Of a DNA stretch of 64,000 nucleotides, positions 30,411-39,154 are shown one piece after another. Source of the stretch: Paenibacillus bovis (GTDB lineage: Bacteria; Bacillota; Bacilli; Paenibacillales; Paenibacillaceae); NCBI RefSeq assembly GCF_001421015.2, contig NZ_CP013023.1, positions 920,001 through 984,000 of the forward strand, in the 5' to 3' direction. A program made the translations under genes and the position numbers. Position 1 is the first letter of the stretch; each line of letters starts with the position of its first letter. The notes under the pieces were generated by a model. It was not told where the DNA came from. It was given only the letters and a program-made list of their open reading frames with translations, and made no database searches.

Positions 30411-30523
30411 GTCATCTCTTCCTTTCCGGTTACGTATACATTCTTATAGGTTCCTTTGGCAAAGTATATGTTCCCTGTCCATTTCACCAGTAGATCTACT
30501 TTATTTTCCAAACGATCCTTCAT
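30350..30523 (-). CDS. possible small protein upstream of ATL gene
   Basis: A 57-codon frame starts at ATG 30523 with AGGAG 8 nt upstream. The first 38 residues (MKDRLENKVDLLVKWTGNIY onward to GKEEMT) read like real protein, while the rest overlaps the ATL gene in another frame. It may be a translated leader coupled to the ATL gene. I know no family, and it could be fortuitous. Confidence 0.35.
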   Translation of the reverse strand: MKDRLENKVDLLVKWTGNIYFAKGTYKNVYVTGKEEMTCSHLPREPYILFALFLQAR

Positions 30524-30876
30524 GCTGACACTCCTGATTGGATTGTACCATTTCCGGATGAACAGAATCATTGACTGTCGGATATCTGCGTCAAAATTGG
30601 AAGCTGGAATATGGAATACATAATTTTTAACAAGAATTAAATAAAATTTTTATATTTTGATCGGAAAATGTTATATAAAGTCGAATAATGGGTACAAAGA
30701 CTTATAATATTTTGCCGAATAATTACGAGAATAGAATTAGAGTAATTCGAAAAGACTAATTCTAAGGAATCATTTAACAGCGGATACGAATTATTTTTTG
30801 GAAAAGGAAAGCCAGCGGTAGCGAATGCCGTATTACAGGATGAGCAGAGTAATGGTCTGCATAAAGGAGCTAATCA
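30524..30876. other. upstream region of the chemotaxis receptor gene
   Basis: These 353 very AT-rich nt lie between divergent genes. The region includes the sigma-D-like promoter at 30695-30721. No other element or ORF is evident. Confidence 0.5.
30695..30721 (+). promoter_or_regulatory. sigma-D (motility) type promoter
   Basis: CAAA at 30695-30698 and GCCGAATA at 30714-30721 are separated by exactly 15 nt, close to the B. subtilis sigma-D consensus TAAA-N15-GCCGATAT. It lies 155 nt before a chemotaxis receptor gene, the class of gene this sigma factor usually reads. Confidence 0.6.
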
Positions 30877-32388
30877 ATGTCTATTTTTACTGCAAAACGT
30901 AATCATGTATCCATGAACGAACTGCTTGAAGCAAGCCGCCGTCTGGCAACAGATGCCCGCAAATCTTCGGCGCAGCTGCAACTGCAAAGCGCAGATGCTA
31001 CGATGCTGGAAATCGTAAGCAATATCAATGAAGCCTTGCTCGCTGTACAATCCGAAAAAAATGATGTAAAAATGCGGATGGATCTGGTAACCAAAGCGAT
31101 TCATGTGGGATTGTGGGACATGGAAGTGGAAGCTGGCGATCCGGTTAACCCGAATAATGCTTTTACCTGGACCGATGAATTCCGTAATATGCTGGGTTAT
31201 CACAATGAGCAAGAGTTCCCAAATGTACTGGATAGCTGGGCTTCTCGTCTGCATCCAGATGATCAGGAATGGGTACTGGCAGCACTTGTGAATCATCTGC
31301 TCGATCATAGCGGCAAAACGCCTTATGATATCGAATACCGTCTTCAATTGAAAAATGGCACCTACCGCTGGTATCGTGCGACCGGTACAACGATTCGTGA
31401 TCATAGCGGAGTGCCTCTGCGTGTAGCCGGAGCGCTGTTTGATGTGCACGAACGAAGACTCAAGGACGAAGAATTGCAGGCTCTGGTAAACCGGTACGAT
31501 CTGATCAACAAGGCACTGGTAGAAGCGCCATGGGATATGCAGGTGGAAGCCGGCGATCCGGTCAACCCGAACAACGAATTCTGGTGGTCTCCGCAATTCC
31601 GTCAGGCTCTGGGCTTCCAGGATGAGCGTGATTTCCCGAATGTACTGAGCAGCTGGAGCGATCGTCTGCATCCGGAAGATAAAGAAGAAGCATTGAACGC
31701 TTTTGCAGCGCATTTGAATGACCATACCGGACGCACGCCATTTGCTATCGATTATCGTCTGCAGCTCAAAAGCGGCGAATACCGCTGGTATCATGCAGGA
31801 GGTACAACACTGCGGGATGCTCAGGGGGCACCACTGCGTGTAGCTGGCACGATCCGCGATATTACGTATGAGAAAAACAAAAACGATGTCGTTGAAGCAA
31901 TGACTTCGCGTATGTCACAGTTGTCCCAATCAATCGGTGAAATGTCGACGGCGATCAATTCGGTCACCGGACAGGCACAGGATCTGGCGAGTGCACAGGA
32001 GCATTCTACCGAAGCTGCACACAAAGCACAGAATAGCGCAGAAGAAACCAAAAACATCTCCACCTTTATCCGTGAAATTGCCAACCAGACCAATATGCTG
32101 GGCTTGAATGCTTCGATCGAAGCCGCGAGGGCTGGTGAATATGGAAGAGGATTCTCGGTTGTTGCGGATGAAGTGCGCAAGCTGGCAATTCATAGTGCAG
32201 ATGCTACAGAGAATATCGAAAGCAGCCTGACCGAGATGAAAGACCAGATCGAAGAGATTCTGGATCAGATCGCCAACATGACGACGCTGACCCAGTCGCA
32301 GGCAGCACTGACCCAGCAGCTGAATGCGTCAATGGATGAGATTAATCATATGTCCCAATCCCTGGTGGAGTACGCACGAAAAATCTAA
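30877..32388 (+). CDS. soluble chemotaxis receptor with duplicated PAS domain
   Basis: The 503-residue protein has no membrane segment. An N-terminal coil is followed by two PAS_3-type domains (about 68-192 and 205-331) that are close copies: each has [11 protein letters not shown], FPNVLxSW, RLHPxD and YRLQLKxGxYRWY. A short MCP signalling region comes last, with the tip [20 protein letters not shown] at 401-420 and [15 protein letters not shown]. It should sense a cytoplasmic signal and act on CheA/CheW. The signalling domain is shorter than in transmembrane MCPs. AAAGGAG precedes ATG 30877. Confidence 0.9.
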   Translation: MSIFTAKRNHVSMNELLEASRRLATDARKSSAQLQLQSADATMLEIVSNINEALLAVQSEKNDVKMRMDLVTKAIHVGLWDMEVEAGDPVNPNNAFTWTDEFRNMLGYHNEQEFPNVLDSWASRLHPDDQEWVLAALVNHLLDHSGKTPYDIEYRLQLKNGTYRWYRATGTTIRDHSGVPLRVAGALFDVHERRLKDEELQALVNRYDLINKALVEAPWDMQVEAGDPVNPNNEFWWSPQFRQALGFQDERDFPNVLSSWSDRLHPEDKEEALNAFAAHLNDHTGRTPFAIDYRLQLKSGEYRWYHAGGTTLRDAQGAPLRVAGTIRDITYEKNKNDVVEAMTSRMSQLSQSIGEMSTAINSVTGQAQDLASAQEHSTEAAHKAQNSAEETKNISTFIREIANQTNMLGLNASIEAARAGEYGRGFSVVADEVRKLAIHSADATENIESSLTEMKDQIEEILDQIANMTTLTQSQAALTQQLNASMDEINHMSQSLVEYARKI

Positions 32389-32420
32389 TCATGCCTGCTT
32401 ACTATCCAATTCTACTTTAA

Positions 32421-32469
32421 ATAGCAACAAGCCCCGAATCATCTATATTGATTCGGGGCTTGTTGCTAT
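32421..32469. terminator. bidirectional terminator between MCP and pyk genes
   Basis: ATAGCAACAAGCCCCGAAT pairs perfectly with ATTCGGGGCTTGTTGCTAT. It lies between convergent genes. Confidence 0.85.
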
Positions 32470-32492
32470 ATATGGAGACTGCAGGCAGTCAT

Positions 32493-33908
32493 TTATACTT
32501 GCTGGATTTTGAGCAGGTTGGTATTACCGGATTGACCGATCGGTACACCGGCAGACAGAACAACGATATCGCCCGCACAGATATGACCTGTAGTTACCGC
32601 ATTGCGGATTGCCGATTCGAACATTTCATCCGTGCTGGATACGGCTTCACCTTTGACCGGAATAACCCCGGACAGCAGGCACACCTTGTTCAGTACCGCA
32701 TCGTTATGGGTAACGGCGATGATCGGAGCGCTTGGACGATACTTGGAGATCATACGGGCAGTAAATCCGCTCTCGGTCGAGATAATGATCGCTTTGGCGT
32801 TCAGTTCCAGCGATGCACTAACAGCGCCCTGGCTGATTACTTCGGTAATATTGGTGGATTGCAGTGCTCTTTTGCGGGAGAACTGCTCCTGGTAATCCAG
32901 CATGCTCTCGGCACGTTTGGCTACAGCTGCCATCGTCTGTACCGATTGTACCGGATATTTACCGGCAGCGGATTCGCCGGACAGCATGATTACATCGGCA
33001 CCCTGAAGAACAGCATTCGCAACGTCACTGACTTCGGAACGGGTAGGACGCGGATTTACCTGCATGGATTCCAGCATATGGGTAGCGACGATAACCGGCT
33101 TGCCAGCTACATTACATTTGTCGATCATTTCTTTTTGCAGAGCCGGTACGTCCTGGATCGGTACTTCGACACCCAGATCACCGCGCGCTACCATGATACC
33201 GTCAGAAGCTTCGATAATATCATCGAGGTTTTCCATACCTTCGGCATTCTCGATTTTGGAATAAATCTGTACATCTTCAGCATTGTTTTTCGCCAAAATA
33301 TCACGGATTTCACGGATATCATCACCTTTGCGGACAAAGGAAGCCGCGATCATCTCGATATGTTGTTCCAGTCCAAAATGAATATGCATCACGTCACGCT
33401 CGGTAACGCCCGGCAGAGAAGTGTGGATACCCGGCAGATTGACACCTTTACGCGGCTTGATCGTACCGCCGCTCACGATATCACATACAATCTCGCTGTC
33501 GCGAACTTCACGTACAGTCAGATCAATCAGACCATCATCCAGCAGGATACGGTCACCGGCGTGAACATCCTGGTTCAGCTGCGGATAGTTAACACCGATA
33601 CGTTCGGCATCACCCAGAATTTCTTCGGTCGTCAGGATCAGCTGATTGCCGGTACGCAGTTCAAAAGAAGCTTCTTTGAGTTTGCCGATACGTACTTCGG
33701 GTCCTTTGATATCCATCATAATCGGTACAAATGTATTCAGCTCGGCAGCAGCCTGGCGTACATTGCGGATACGCATTACGTGATCTTCCAACTCGCCATG
33801 AGCCATATTCAGACGAGCCACAGTCATACCGGCCTTGATCATTTCCTTGAGCATTTCGATTGAGTCACAAGCAGGTCCCATAGTACAGATAATTTTGGTT
33901 CTTAACAT
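32493..33908 (-). CDS. pyk: pyruvate kinase, short form with altered K+ site
   Basis: The 471-residue enzyme makes pyruvate and ATP from PEP and ADP. Catalytic parts are present: R32, N34, D66, K68, SKIENAEG, MVARGDLGVE and LSGESAAGKYP. It lacks the C-terminal PEP-utiliser domain found in Bacillus Pyk (about 585 aa). Two residues that bind K+ in typical enzymes are changed: the Ser of RxNxSH is A36 and the Thr of LDTKGP is I67, while E71 (the K+-dependent type) is kept. It may be a second isozyme. The start is at 33908. Confidence 0.92.
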   Translation of the reverse strand: MLRTKIICTMGPACDSIEMLKEMIKAGMTVARLNMAHGELEDHVMRIRNVRQAAAELNTFVPIMMDIKGPEVRIGKLKEASFELRTGNQLILTTEEILGDAERIGVNYPQLNQDVHAGDRILLDDGLIDLTVREVRDSEIVCDIVSGGTIKPRKGVNLPGIHTSLPGVTERDVMHIHFGLEQHIEMIAASFVRKGDDIREIRDILAKNNAEDVQIYSKIENAEGMENLDDIIEASDGIMVARGDLGVEVPIQDVPALQKEMIDKCNVAGKPVIVATHMLESMQVNPRPTRSEVSDVANAVLQGADVIMLSGESAAGKYPVQSVQTMAAVAKRAESMLDYQEQFSRKRALQSTNITEVISQGAVSASLELNAKAIIISTESGFTARMISKYRPSAPIIAVTHNDAVLNKVCLLSGVIPVKGEAVSSTDEMFESAIRNAVTTGHICAGDIVVLSAGVPIGQSGNTNLLKIQQV

Positions 33909-34203
33909 TGAATAATCCTCCTTGAGTATGCAGGCTGGTGTAGGGATCAGCCCTGTCGTAATAGCGGCTGTCCGAATATCCCGTGTGTCCTGCCATGCGT
34001 GGAGGACTTTTATCCGGCAACCTGTAGTATATAATTCATTGTATCTGTAACATACACAGGTATCTATGAACTATTGTACAATCAATGTACTATAGTATGA
34101 TTTAGAGATAAGGATAAAGCTCATTTTACGGGAAAATGCAGCTAAAACTCAGGGTGTTGGAAATAAAGAGTCAAATCCTATGCCAGACAGGGAGGTGCAG
34201 CAT

Positions 34204-34980
34204 ATGCTGGAAGTGCTGGAGGTGCAGGAACAGCATCAAATGGATTGGTATGAAGAACAGCATCTGGGTGATAACGAATACTGTCTGGTGCTGATTACAT
34301 ATGGCAATTGTGTGTACTGGGTAAACGGACAAAAGCGGATTCTGGATAAAGGAGAACTGCTGCTGATTCCGCCGGGCTCTGCCTATTATGGCAAAAGCGT
34401 TCCTACCCGTGTACATACCAAGCAGGTGATCCGTTTTAAGGTGCAGCAGGATATACTTCCTCTGCTGAAAAGTAGGGATCTACTGCAGATCAAGCCGGGC
34501 GGCTACGATCTGTATCATGACCGTCTCCGGCATATTGCTATACAGTGGTGGGATAAGCCGCCGTATTACCGGCTACTGGCAGATTCGATGCTGGTACAGC
34601 TGTTCGTCGAACTGAACCGCGAATATGATCGAGGTATTATCCGCGAGGACAAGCAGCGTCTGGTCGATACGATGAAGCAGCATATTCAGCAAAATTATAG
34701 CCGTCGCATTACCAAGGAGCATCTGGGAGAACTTATCCAGCGAACCCCCAATTATGCGGCTTCGCTGTTCAAAAATATAACCGGTCAGACTATCAGCGAA
34801 TATGTCCATGATCAGCGAATGAAGCGAGCAGTGTATATGCTGGCCGAATCCCAACTGACGATCGCCGAGATTGCCGAATTTTTGGGTTATCAGGAATTGT
34901 CGTACTTTTACCGGATCTTCAAGCGTAAAATGGGAGTGCCTCCCGCAGAAATGATGCATGATCGTCCGTCTATTCTGTAG
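34204..34980 (+). CDS. AraC-family transcriptional regulator
   Basis: ATG 34204 lies 7 nt after GGGAGG; an ATG at 34180 precedes the site. The 258-residue protein has an N-terminal cupin domain (LLLIPPGSAYYGKS) and a C-terminal AraC HTH pair (LGELIQRTPNYAASLFKNIT; IAEIAEFLGYQELSYFYRIF). The effector and targets are unknown. A second, frameshifted AraC gene converges on it. Confidence 0.9.
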   Translation: MLEVLEVQEQHQMDWYEEQHLGDNEYCLVLITYGNCVYWVNGQKRILDKGELLLIPPGSAYYGKSVPTRVHTKQVIRFKVQQDILPLLKSRDLLQIKPGGYDLYHDRLRHIAIQWWDKPPYYRLLADSMLVQLFVELNREYDRGIIREDKQRLVDTMKQHIQQNYSRRITKEHLGELIQRTPNYAASLFKNITGQTISEYVHDQRMKRAVYMLAESQLTIAEIAEFLGYQELSYFYRIFKRKMGVPPAEMMHDRPSIL

Positions 34981-35019
34981 GCAGCTGTATTTTACGATAA
35001 AGCCGGATAGCTGATTAGC

Positions 35020-35864
35020 TCAAGGTCCGGTCTGCAGCAGTTCCTCGCGCAGACGACGCGGAGAAGCGCCTTTGATTTTTTTGAACATTTTGGAGAACAG
35101 AAAAGGATCTTCGTAGCCGACCGAACGAGAGACTTCACTGACTGACAGATCGGTATGGTACAGTAGCTCTACAGCGCGATTCATTCGGTACTCCAGCATA
35201 AATGCCTGAAGGGACATGCCAAACCGGGCTTTGAACAGACTGGACAGATAGGTACGATCCAGACCTGCTGCCTGCGAAATATCCATTACGCTGATCTTCT
35301 GGCTGTAGCTGTTCTCGATATATTCGATCGCCTGGCGGATATGTGATTCCTTGGAGCGGGAGTGGTTGGTGGCAGCTGGTTTTACCGGCAGACGGGCAAT
35401 CAGCGTATACATCAGCTGATAAAGGATACCCTGGGCCTGGATATCTCCGGCAGGCTGATTGGCTGTCTCCAGCAGCAGCTCATAGAAGCTGCTGAATATG
35501 GATTCATGATGCATCCGGTAGACGGGAGCTGATACGGTAAGTTGTGCCCGTTCCATCAGCGATAGTGCCTGCAGACCACGGAAGCCGATCCAGGAATATA
35601 CCCAGGGGTCGTCCGGATCTGCCTCGTACTGCACAATCGTATCCGGCGGAATCAAGAATCCCTGACCCGCGCGCAGTGTATACTGATTCTCTCCCATTCG
35701 TAGTATGCCGGTTCCTCCATGAATATAATGCAAAATGTAAGCATCCCGTATACCGGGCCCCCTGCATGACCGGGCAAGCATTCTTCCTTGCCGAAAAAAA
35801 GCAGATGAAGATCCAGTGGCTGGTGAGCATCGGAATGTGTATAAATAGTATGATTAAGCGGCAT
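35020..35864 (-). pseudogene. AraC-family regulator, frameshifted in the N-terminal domain
   Basis: An intact frame 35020-35781 encodes an AraC protein whose conserved start is missing. Upstream, from ATG 35864, another frame gives MPLNHTIYTHSDAHQPLDLH and CLPGHA, the expected N-terminus. The frames join at a run of five C (35758-35762, plus strand); one more base would restore GHAGGPGIRDAYILHYIHGG. The rest has two HTHs (ISVMDISQAAGLDRTYLSSL; LSVSEVSRSVGYEDPFLFSK). It is either a recent pseudogene, a sequencing error, or a product from an internal start (35781) lacking the first beta strand. Confidence 0.8.
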
Positions 35865-36178
35865 AGTATAAAGATTCCTTTCCTGACAACGATCAATTAT
35901 ATTTATATTATGACAGGTTATGCGATGATTTAGAAGCCTCATCATAATAAAGTAACTTGCATTATGACATGAAATGATTAGAGTGAAGAAACATACTGAT
36001 TTGCAGAAAATGCTCGGTAATTGGACAAAAAGGATTGGCCGGTATAGAGGAAAGAAGAAGGGGTTTATGATAGTATGAAATACATATTATTCCGTGATCA
36101 GATCAGTATTGGATTATTATCAGAAGGGAGCGGAAGCATATCGAGAAGAACCTGCTAATCACCTGCGTAATCGTATTT
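35865..36178. other. divergent intergenic region
   Basis: These 314 AT-rich nt lie upstream of the AraC pseudogene and the membrane-protein gene. A 27-codon frame (36075-36158) lacks a ribosome site. Nothing else is evident. Confidence 0.4.
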
Positions 36179-36718
36179 ATGCTGATCTGTATGTATTCCT
36201 ATTTCAAATTTGTCCGCTCTCCGCGGCGTGATCCGGAATCCAGCCAACCGGTGGATCCGCTGGAAAAGATGTTCCGCCCTTCGAGTCTGTTCGATCGTCT
36301 GTCTATGGCGATAATGATCTCGCTCGGATTGGTCGTTGTCGTAGCAGGAGCTTCTTTTGCAGCGTATGCCTTTTTCTACCTGGGTTCACTGGTTCACCTG
36401 ATCCGGTTTGATGGAAGGGACAGCGCACTGATCTATTCTGTCTGGACGGTAGCAGGTCTATTTTTACTCGCGCTCTATGTACAGCCAGCTACAGTAGAGT
36501 ATGTATATCCGCTGCTGCGACGCAGTCTGAAGTTCTGGCAGACCCAGGTGATTGCTATTGTGCGCAATACGATTCTGCTCTACACGCTGTCAGAGATTCA
36601 GCCGGGCGTAGATACTTCCGGCATATGGGGGGCTCTGGGTCTGGCCACCATATTCCAATTGATCCAGTGCATTCGCTTTGACGAAGATCTGGAAGAGGAA
36701 TTGCGGCGCAAACAATAA
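36179..36718 (+). CDS. uncharacterised membrane protein
   Basis: The open frame from ATG 36179 gives 179 residues. It continues upstream in frame through NLLITCVIVF, so the true start may be a non-ATG codon near 36140-36152, where GGGAG and GGAAG lie just before. Three hydrophobic segments are visible (AIMISLGLVVVVAGASFAAY; SALIYSVWTVAGLFLLALYV; IWGALGLATIFQLIQ) with a charged tail (EDLEEELRRKQ). I recognise no family. Confidence 0.7.
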   Translation: MLICMYSYFKFVRSPRRDPESSQPVDPLEKMFRPSSLFDRLSMAIMISLGLVVVVAGASFAAYAFFYLGSLVHLIRFDGRDSALIYSVWTVAGLFLLALYVQPATVEYVYPLLRRSLKFWQTQVIAIVRNTILLYTLSEIQPGVDTSGIWGALGLATIFQLIQCIRFDEDLEEELRRKQ

Positions 36719-36854
36719 ATGATCACCAATAACGAATTTTATTGTGGAATACCAACTGTCACTCTATCCACTATGTTAAAATAATACAAAAAATGGAATC
36801 CGGGTTCTGCATATGGCTATACACCGTACGTAAAACCCGAAGGAGATTACTTCT

Positions 36855-37940
36855 ATGAACAATAGCTCGACTACGATGATCCGACGCAAGGGGCGCTGGG
36901 CAGGTGTTATGCTGCTGCTCTCTGTCTGTCTGCTGATGCTGGCTGCATGGACAACTGCAGGCTATACCTCGGCAGCATCCACATCCAATTCTGCAGCAAA
37001 AGAGGACTGTACCGTGAATCAGACTGCACGCAAGCATTACGTCAATGTCGCTGTAGCTACCCTGTGGACAGAGCCGGGTCTGGCACGTCAGCTGGACGCT
37101 CCGTCACTATCCAATCCGGTCAATATGGAGAAGTGGACAGCCAATATGGCTACAGCCGATCAACGCCGCTGGCTGACCGGCAAAACAGAAACACAGGCAC
37201 TGTACGGACAGGAGGTTCGTCTGCTGAAAGTCCGGGGAGACTGGGCGTATGTCGCTGTGATCGGACAATCCACACCACGCAGCAAATACGGTTATCCAGG
37301 CTGGCTCCCACGCAAGCAGATTCTTACAACGACTACAGGTGCTGCCTACAGCAAATGTCCGGTAGCTATCGTCAGTGCCAAGACAGCCAAATTATATGAT
37401 ACGGATCGCAAAAGCAGCCTGCTGACGCTAAGCTTCAATACGCGTCTGCCGGTCGTAGCAACCGAAGCCAGCTGGCTGCAGGTGCACACGCCGGATAACG
37501 GTACCGCCTGGCTGCGCAAGCAGGATGTGGATGTATATGACCAATTATCCGATATCCCTGCGCCGACCGGAGCAGAGCTTGTTCAGACAGGCAAGCAGTT
37601 CCTCGGCCTGCCGTATCTATGGGCAGGTATCTCCGCGTATGGATTTGACTGTTCCGGGTTTACTTCTACATTGTACAGTTTCCACGGGATTGCTCTGCCG
37701 CGCGATGCTTCCGCCCAGATCAAAGAAGGCACACCGGTAAGCTGGAACGATATGCAGCCGGGCGACCTGATGTTCTTCGCGCATGATAATGGCAAAGGCA
37801 GTGTACATCATGTATCCATGTATATCGGAGACGGCAAAATGATGCATTCTCCAAAAGCAGGCAAAACGGTCGAGATTATCTCGGTGGATACCCCTGCTTA
37901 TAAAAAAGAATTTGCGGGAGCACGTCATTATCTCAACTGA
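36855..37940 (+). CDS. secreted NlpC/P60 endopeptidase (YkfC-like)
   Basis: The 361-residue protein has a signal peptide (hydrophobic core MLLLSVCLLMLAAW), two bacterial SH3-like domains, and a C-terminal NlpC/P60 domain. The catalytic pair is C266 in GFDCSGF and H319 in VHHVSMYIG, with a final HSPKAG. The layout matches YkfC, which cuts gamma-D-Glu-diamino acid bonds in muropeptides with a free N-terminal Ala. Secretion here suggests action on wall or released peptides. GAAGGAG precedes ATG 36855. It is monocistronic. Confidence 0.9.
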   Translation: MNNSSTTMIRRKGRWAGVMLLLSVCLLMLAAWTTAGYTSAASTSNSAAKEDCTVNQTARKHYVNVAVATLWTEPGLARQLDAPSLSNPVNMEKWTANMATADQRRWLTGKTETQALYGQEVRLLKVRGDWAYVAVIGQSTPRSKYGYPGWLPRKQILTTTTGAAYSKCPVAIVSAKTAKLYDTDRKSSLLTLSFNTRLPVVATEASWLQVHTPDNGTAWLRKQDVDVYDQLSDIPAPTGAELVQTGKQFLGLPYLWAGISAYGFDCSGFTSTLYSFHGIALPRDASAQIKEGTPVSWNDMQPGDLMFFAHDNGKGSVHHVSMYIGDGKMMHSPKAGKTVEIISVDTPAYKKEFAGARHYLN

Positions 37941-38000
37941 TACACAGCCAGTACAAGCGCAGAAATAACCACAACTTTATACATCACTATTGTCATAATT

Positions 38001-38061
38001 GGCATGTAATCAGGGTAATATACTTCCACAGTACAAGGAGGTCATGACATGATTACATGCC
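38001..38061 (+). promoter_or_regulatory. hairpin covering the start codon of the HAD gene
   Basis: GGCATGTAATCA (38001-38012) pairs perfectly with TGATTACATGCC (38050-38061). The second arm contains the U and G of the start codon (38049-38051), and the ribosome site AAGGAGG lies in the loop. It could lower translation unless melted. Confidence 0.45.
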
Positions 38062-38714
38062 TTATTTTTGATCTGGATGGAACGATTGGCAATACCGAAC
38101 CGCTTTGTCTGGAAGCTTTCCACCAGGCGCTGGAACCGTGGGCAGGCAGGAAGATCAGCGACCAGGAGATTATGGATGCTTTTGGCCCGTCGGAAAAAGG
38201 AATTATCCGCGCTTTGCTCCAGGATCACCGGGAAGAAGCGCTGCATGATTATATTCAGTGCTATAAGGAAATGCATGATGCGATCTGTCCGGCACCATTT
38301 GAAGGTATTCGTGAGCTGCTGTCATGGGCGAGAAATCAGGGCATACACATTGCAATGGTAACCGGCAAAAGCAAGCCGACCAGTGATTATACGCTGCATC
38401 AGTTCGGTATTGCTTCGTATTTTGAAGTAGTGGAGAACGGAATAGCCGAGAAAGAGATTAAGCCAGAGGGGATACGGAATGTACTGGAGCAGTTAGGCAT
38501 TCCTGCCGGCGAAGCATTATATATCGGAGACAAGCCGGGAGATATACAGGCTGCGCGTGAAGCAGGCATCCCTGTTGCCTCTGCCTGCTGGGCACCGGCA
38601 GGAGATGAGCAGGAACTGCGCAAAGCACAGCCGGATCAGCTGTTTACATCGGTAGCACAACTTATGGATTATCTGCAGCAGCAGATAGAACATCGTACGC
38701 TTGCTGCAGAGTAG
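38049..38714 (+). CDS. HAD-superfamily phosphatase (PGP/beta-PGM-like)
   Basis: The 221-residue HAD hydrolase (subfamily IA) has nucleophile motif I FDLDGTIGNTEP, motif II MVTGKS (Thr), motif III Lys in EIKPEG and motif IV YIGDKPGDIQAA. The cap helical region (residues 15-85) fits phosphoglycolate-phosphatase-type enzymes. The substrate cannot be assigned. CAAGGAGG precedes ATG 38049, inside the hairpin described at 38001-38061. Confidence 0.88.
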   Translation: MITCLIFDLDGTIGNTEPLCLEAFHQALEPWAGRKISDQEIMDAFGPSEKGIIRALLQDHREEALHDYIQCYKEMHDAICPAPFEGIRELLSWARNQGIHIAMVTGKSKPTSDYTLHQFGIASYFEVVENGIAEKEIKPEGIRNVLEQLGIPAGEALYIGDKPGDIQAAREAGIPVASACWAPAGDEQELRKAQPDQLFTSVAQLMDYLQQQIEHRTLAAE

Positions 38715-38800
38715 AGTATACCGCAAGGATAATACAGGACAATCCTTTGCCACTAGGCTTAATTCGCAGCTTTATAACAAGATGAATTCTAAATATACGA

Positions 38801-38837
38801 GGCCTGCTATCGACCAAGATAGCAGGGCTTTTTTTAT
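38801..38837 (+). terminator. terminator after HAD gene
   Basis: GCCTGCTATC pairs with GATAGCAGGGC, followed by TTTTTTT. Confidence 0.88.
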
Positions 38838-39010
38838 GAAAAAAGGGAAGTGAAGATCGGCAAGGAAAAGTATGAATATAATACGAATGATACTTGTACA
38901 TATAACGATATGGAACCCAAAACCGACTATTTGTTTAACTAATATATTTATAATATACACATATATAAATATATTTCTTGCCTATTTGTAAATAAGTCAA
39001 TTATTATATT

Positions 39011-39024
39011 TGTAAGCGCTATCT
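39011..39024. promoter_or_regulatory. cre-like box 1
   Basis: TGTAAGCGCTATCT fits the CcpA/LacI site TGNAANCGNTNNCA except at the last base. It lies 130 nt before the arabinanase gene. Confidence 0.5.
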
Positions 39025-39041
39025 AAACATGTATTATTTTA

Positions 39042-39055
39042 TGCAAGCGTTTTAA
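39042..39055. promoter_or_regulatory. cre-like box 2
   Basis: TGCAAGCGTTTTAA keeps the TGNAANCGNT half of the CcpA site. It is 31 nt from box 1, about three helical turns on the same face. Confidence 0.45.
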
Positions 39056-39154
39056 TTTGAAAAAGTAAACATATTTATTAATGATACTGGGAAAATAAGC
39101 ATCTTGATTAGCATTCCAGTATCACCCTATTTATATACAGAGAGGAAGAAAATA

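Larger units (their letters stand above)
38715..39154. other. upstream region of the arabinanase gene
   Basis: These 440 nt hold the HAD-gene terminator, then very AT-rich DNA with two cre-like boxes (39011 and 39042). Several minus-strand frames here cross the terminator and are discarded. Confidence 0.5.

Noticed and set aside
32448-33863. 471-codon plus-strand frame
   Set aside because: It is the antisense shadow of pyruvate kinase; all family motifs are on the minus strand.
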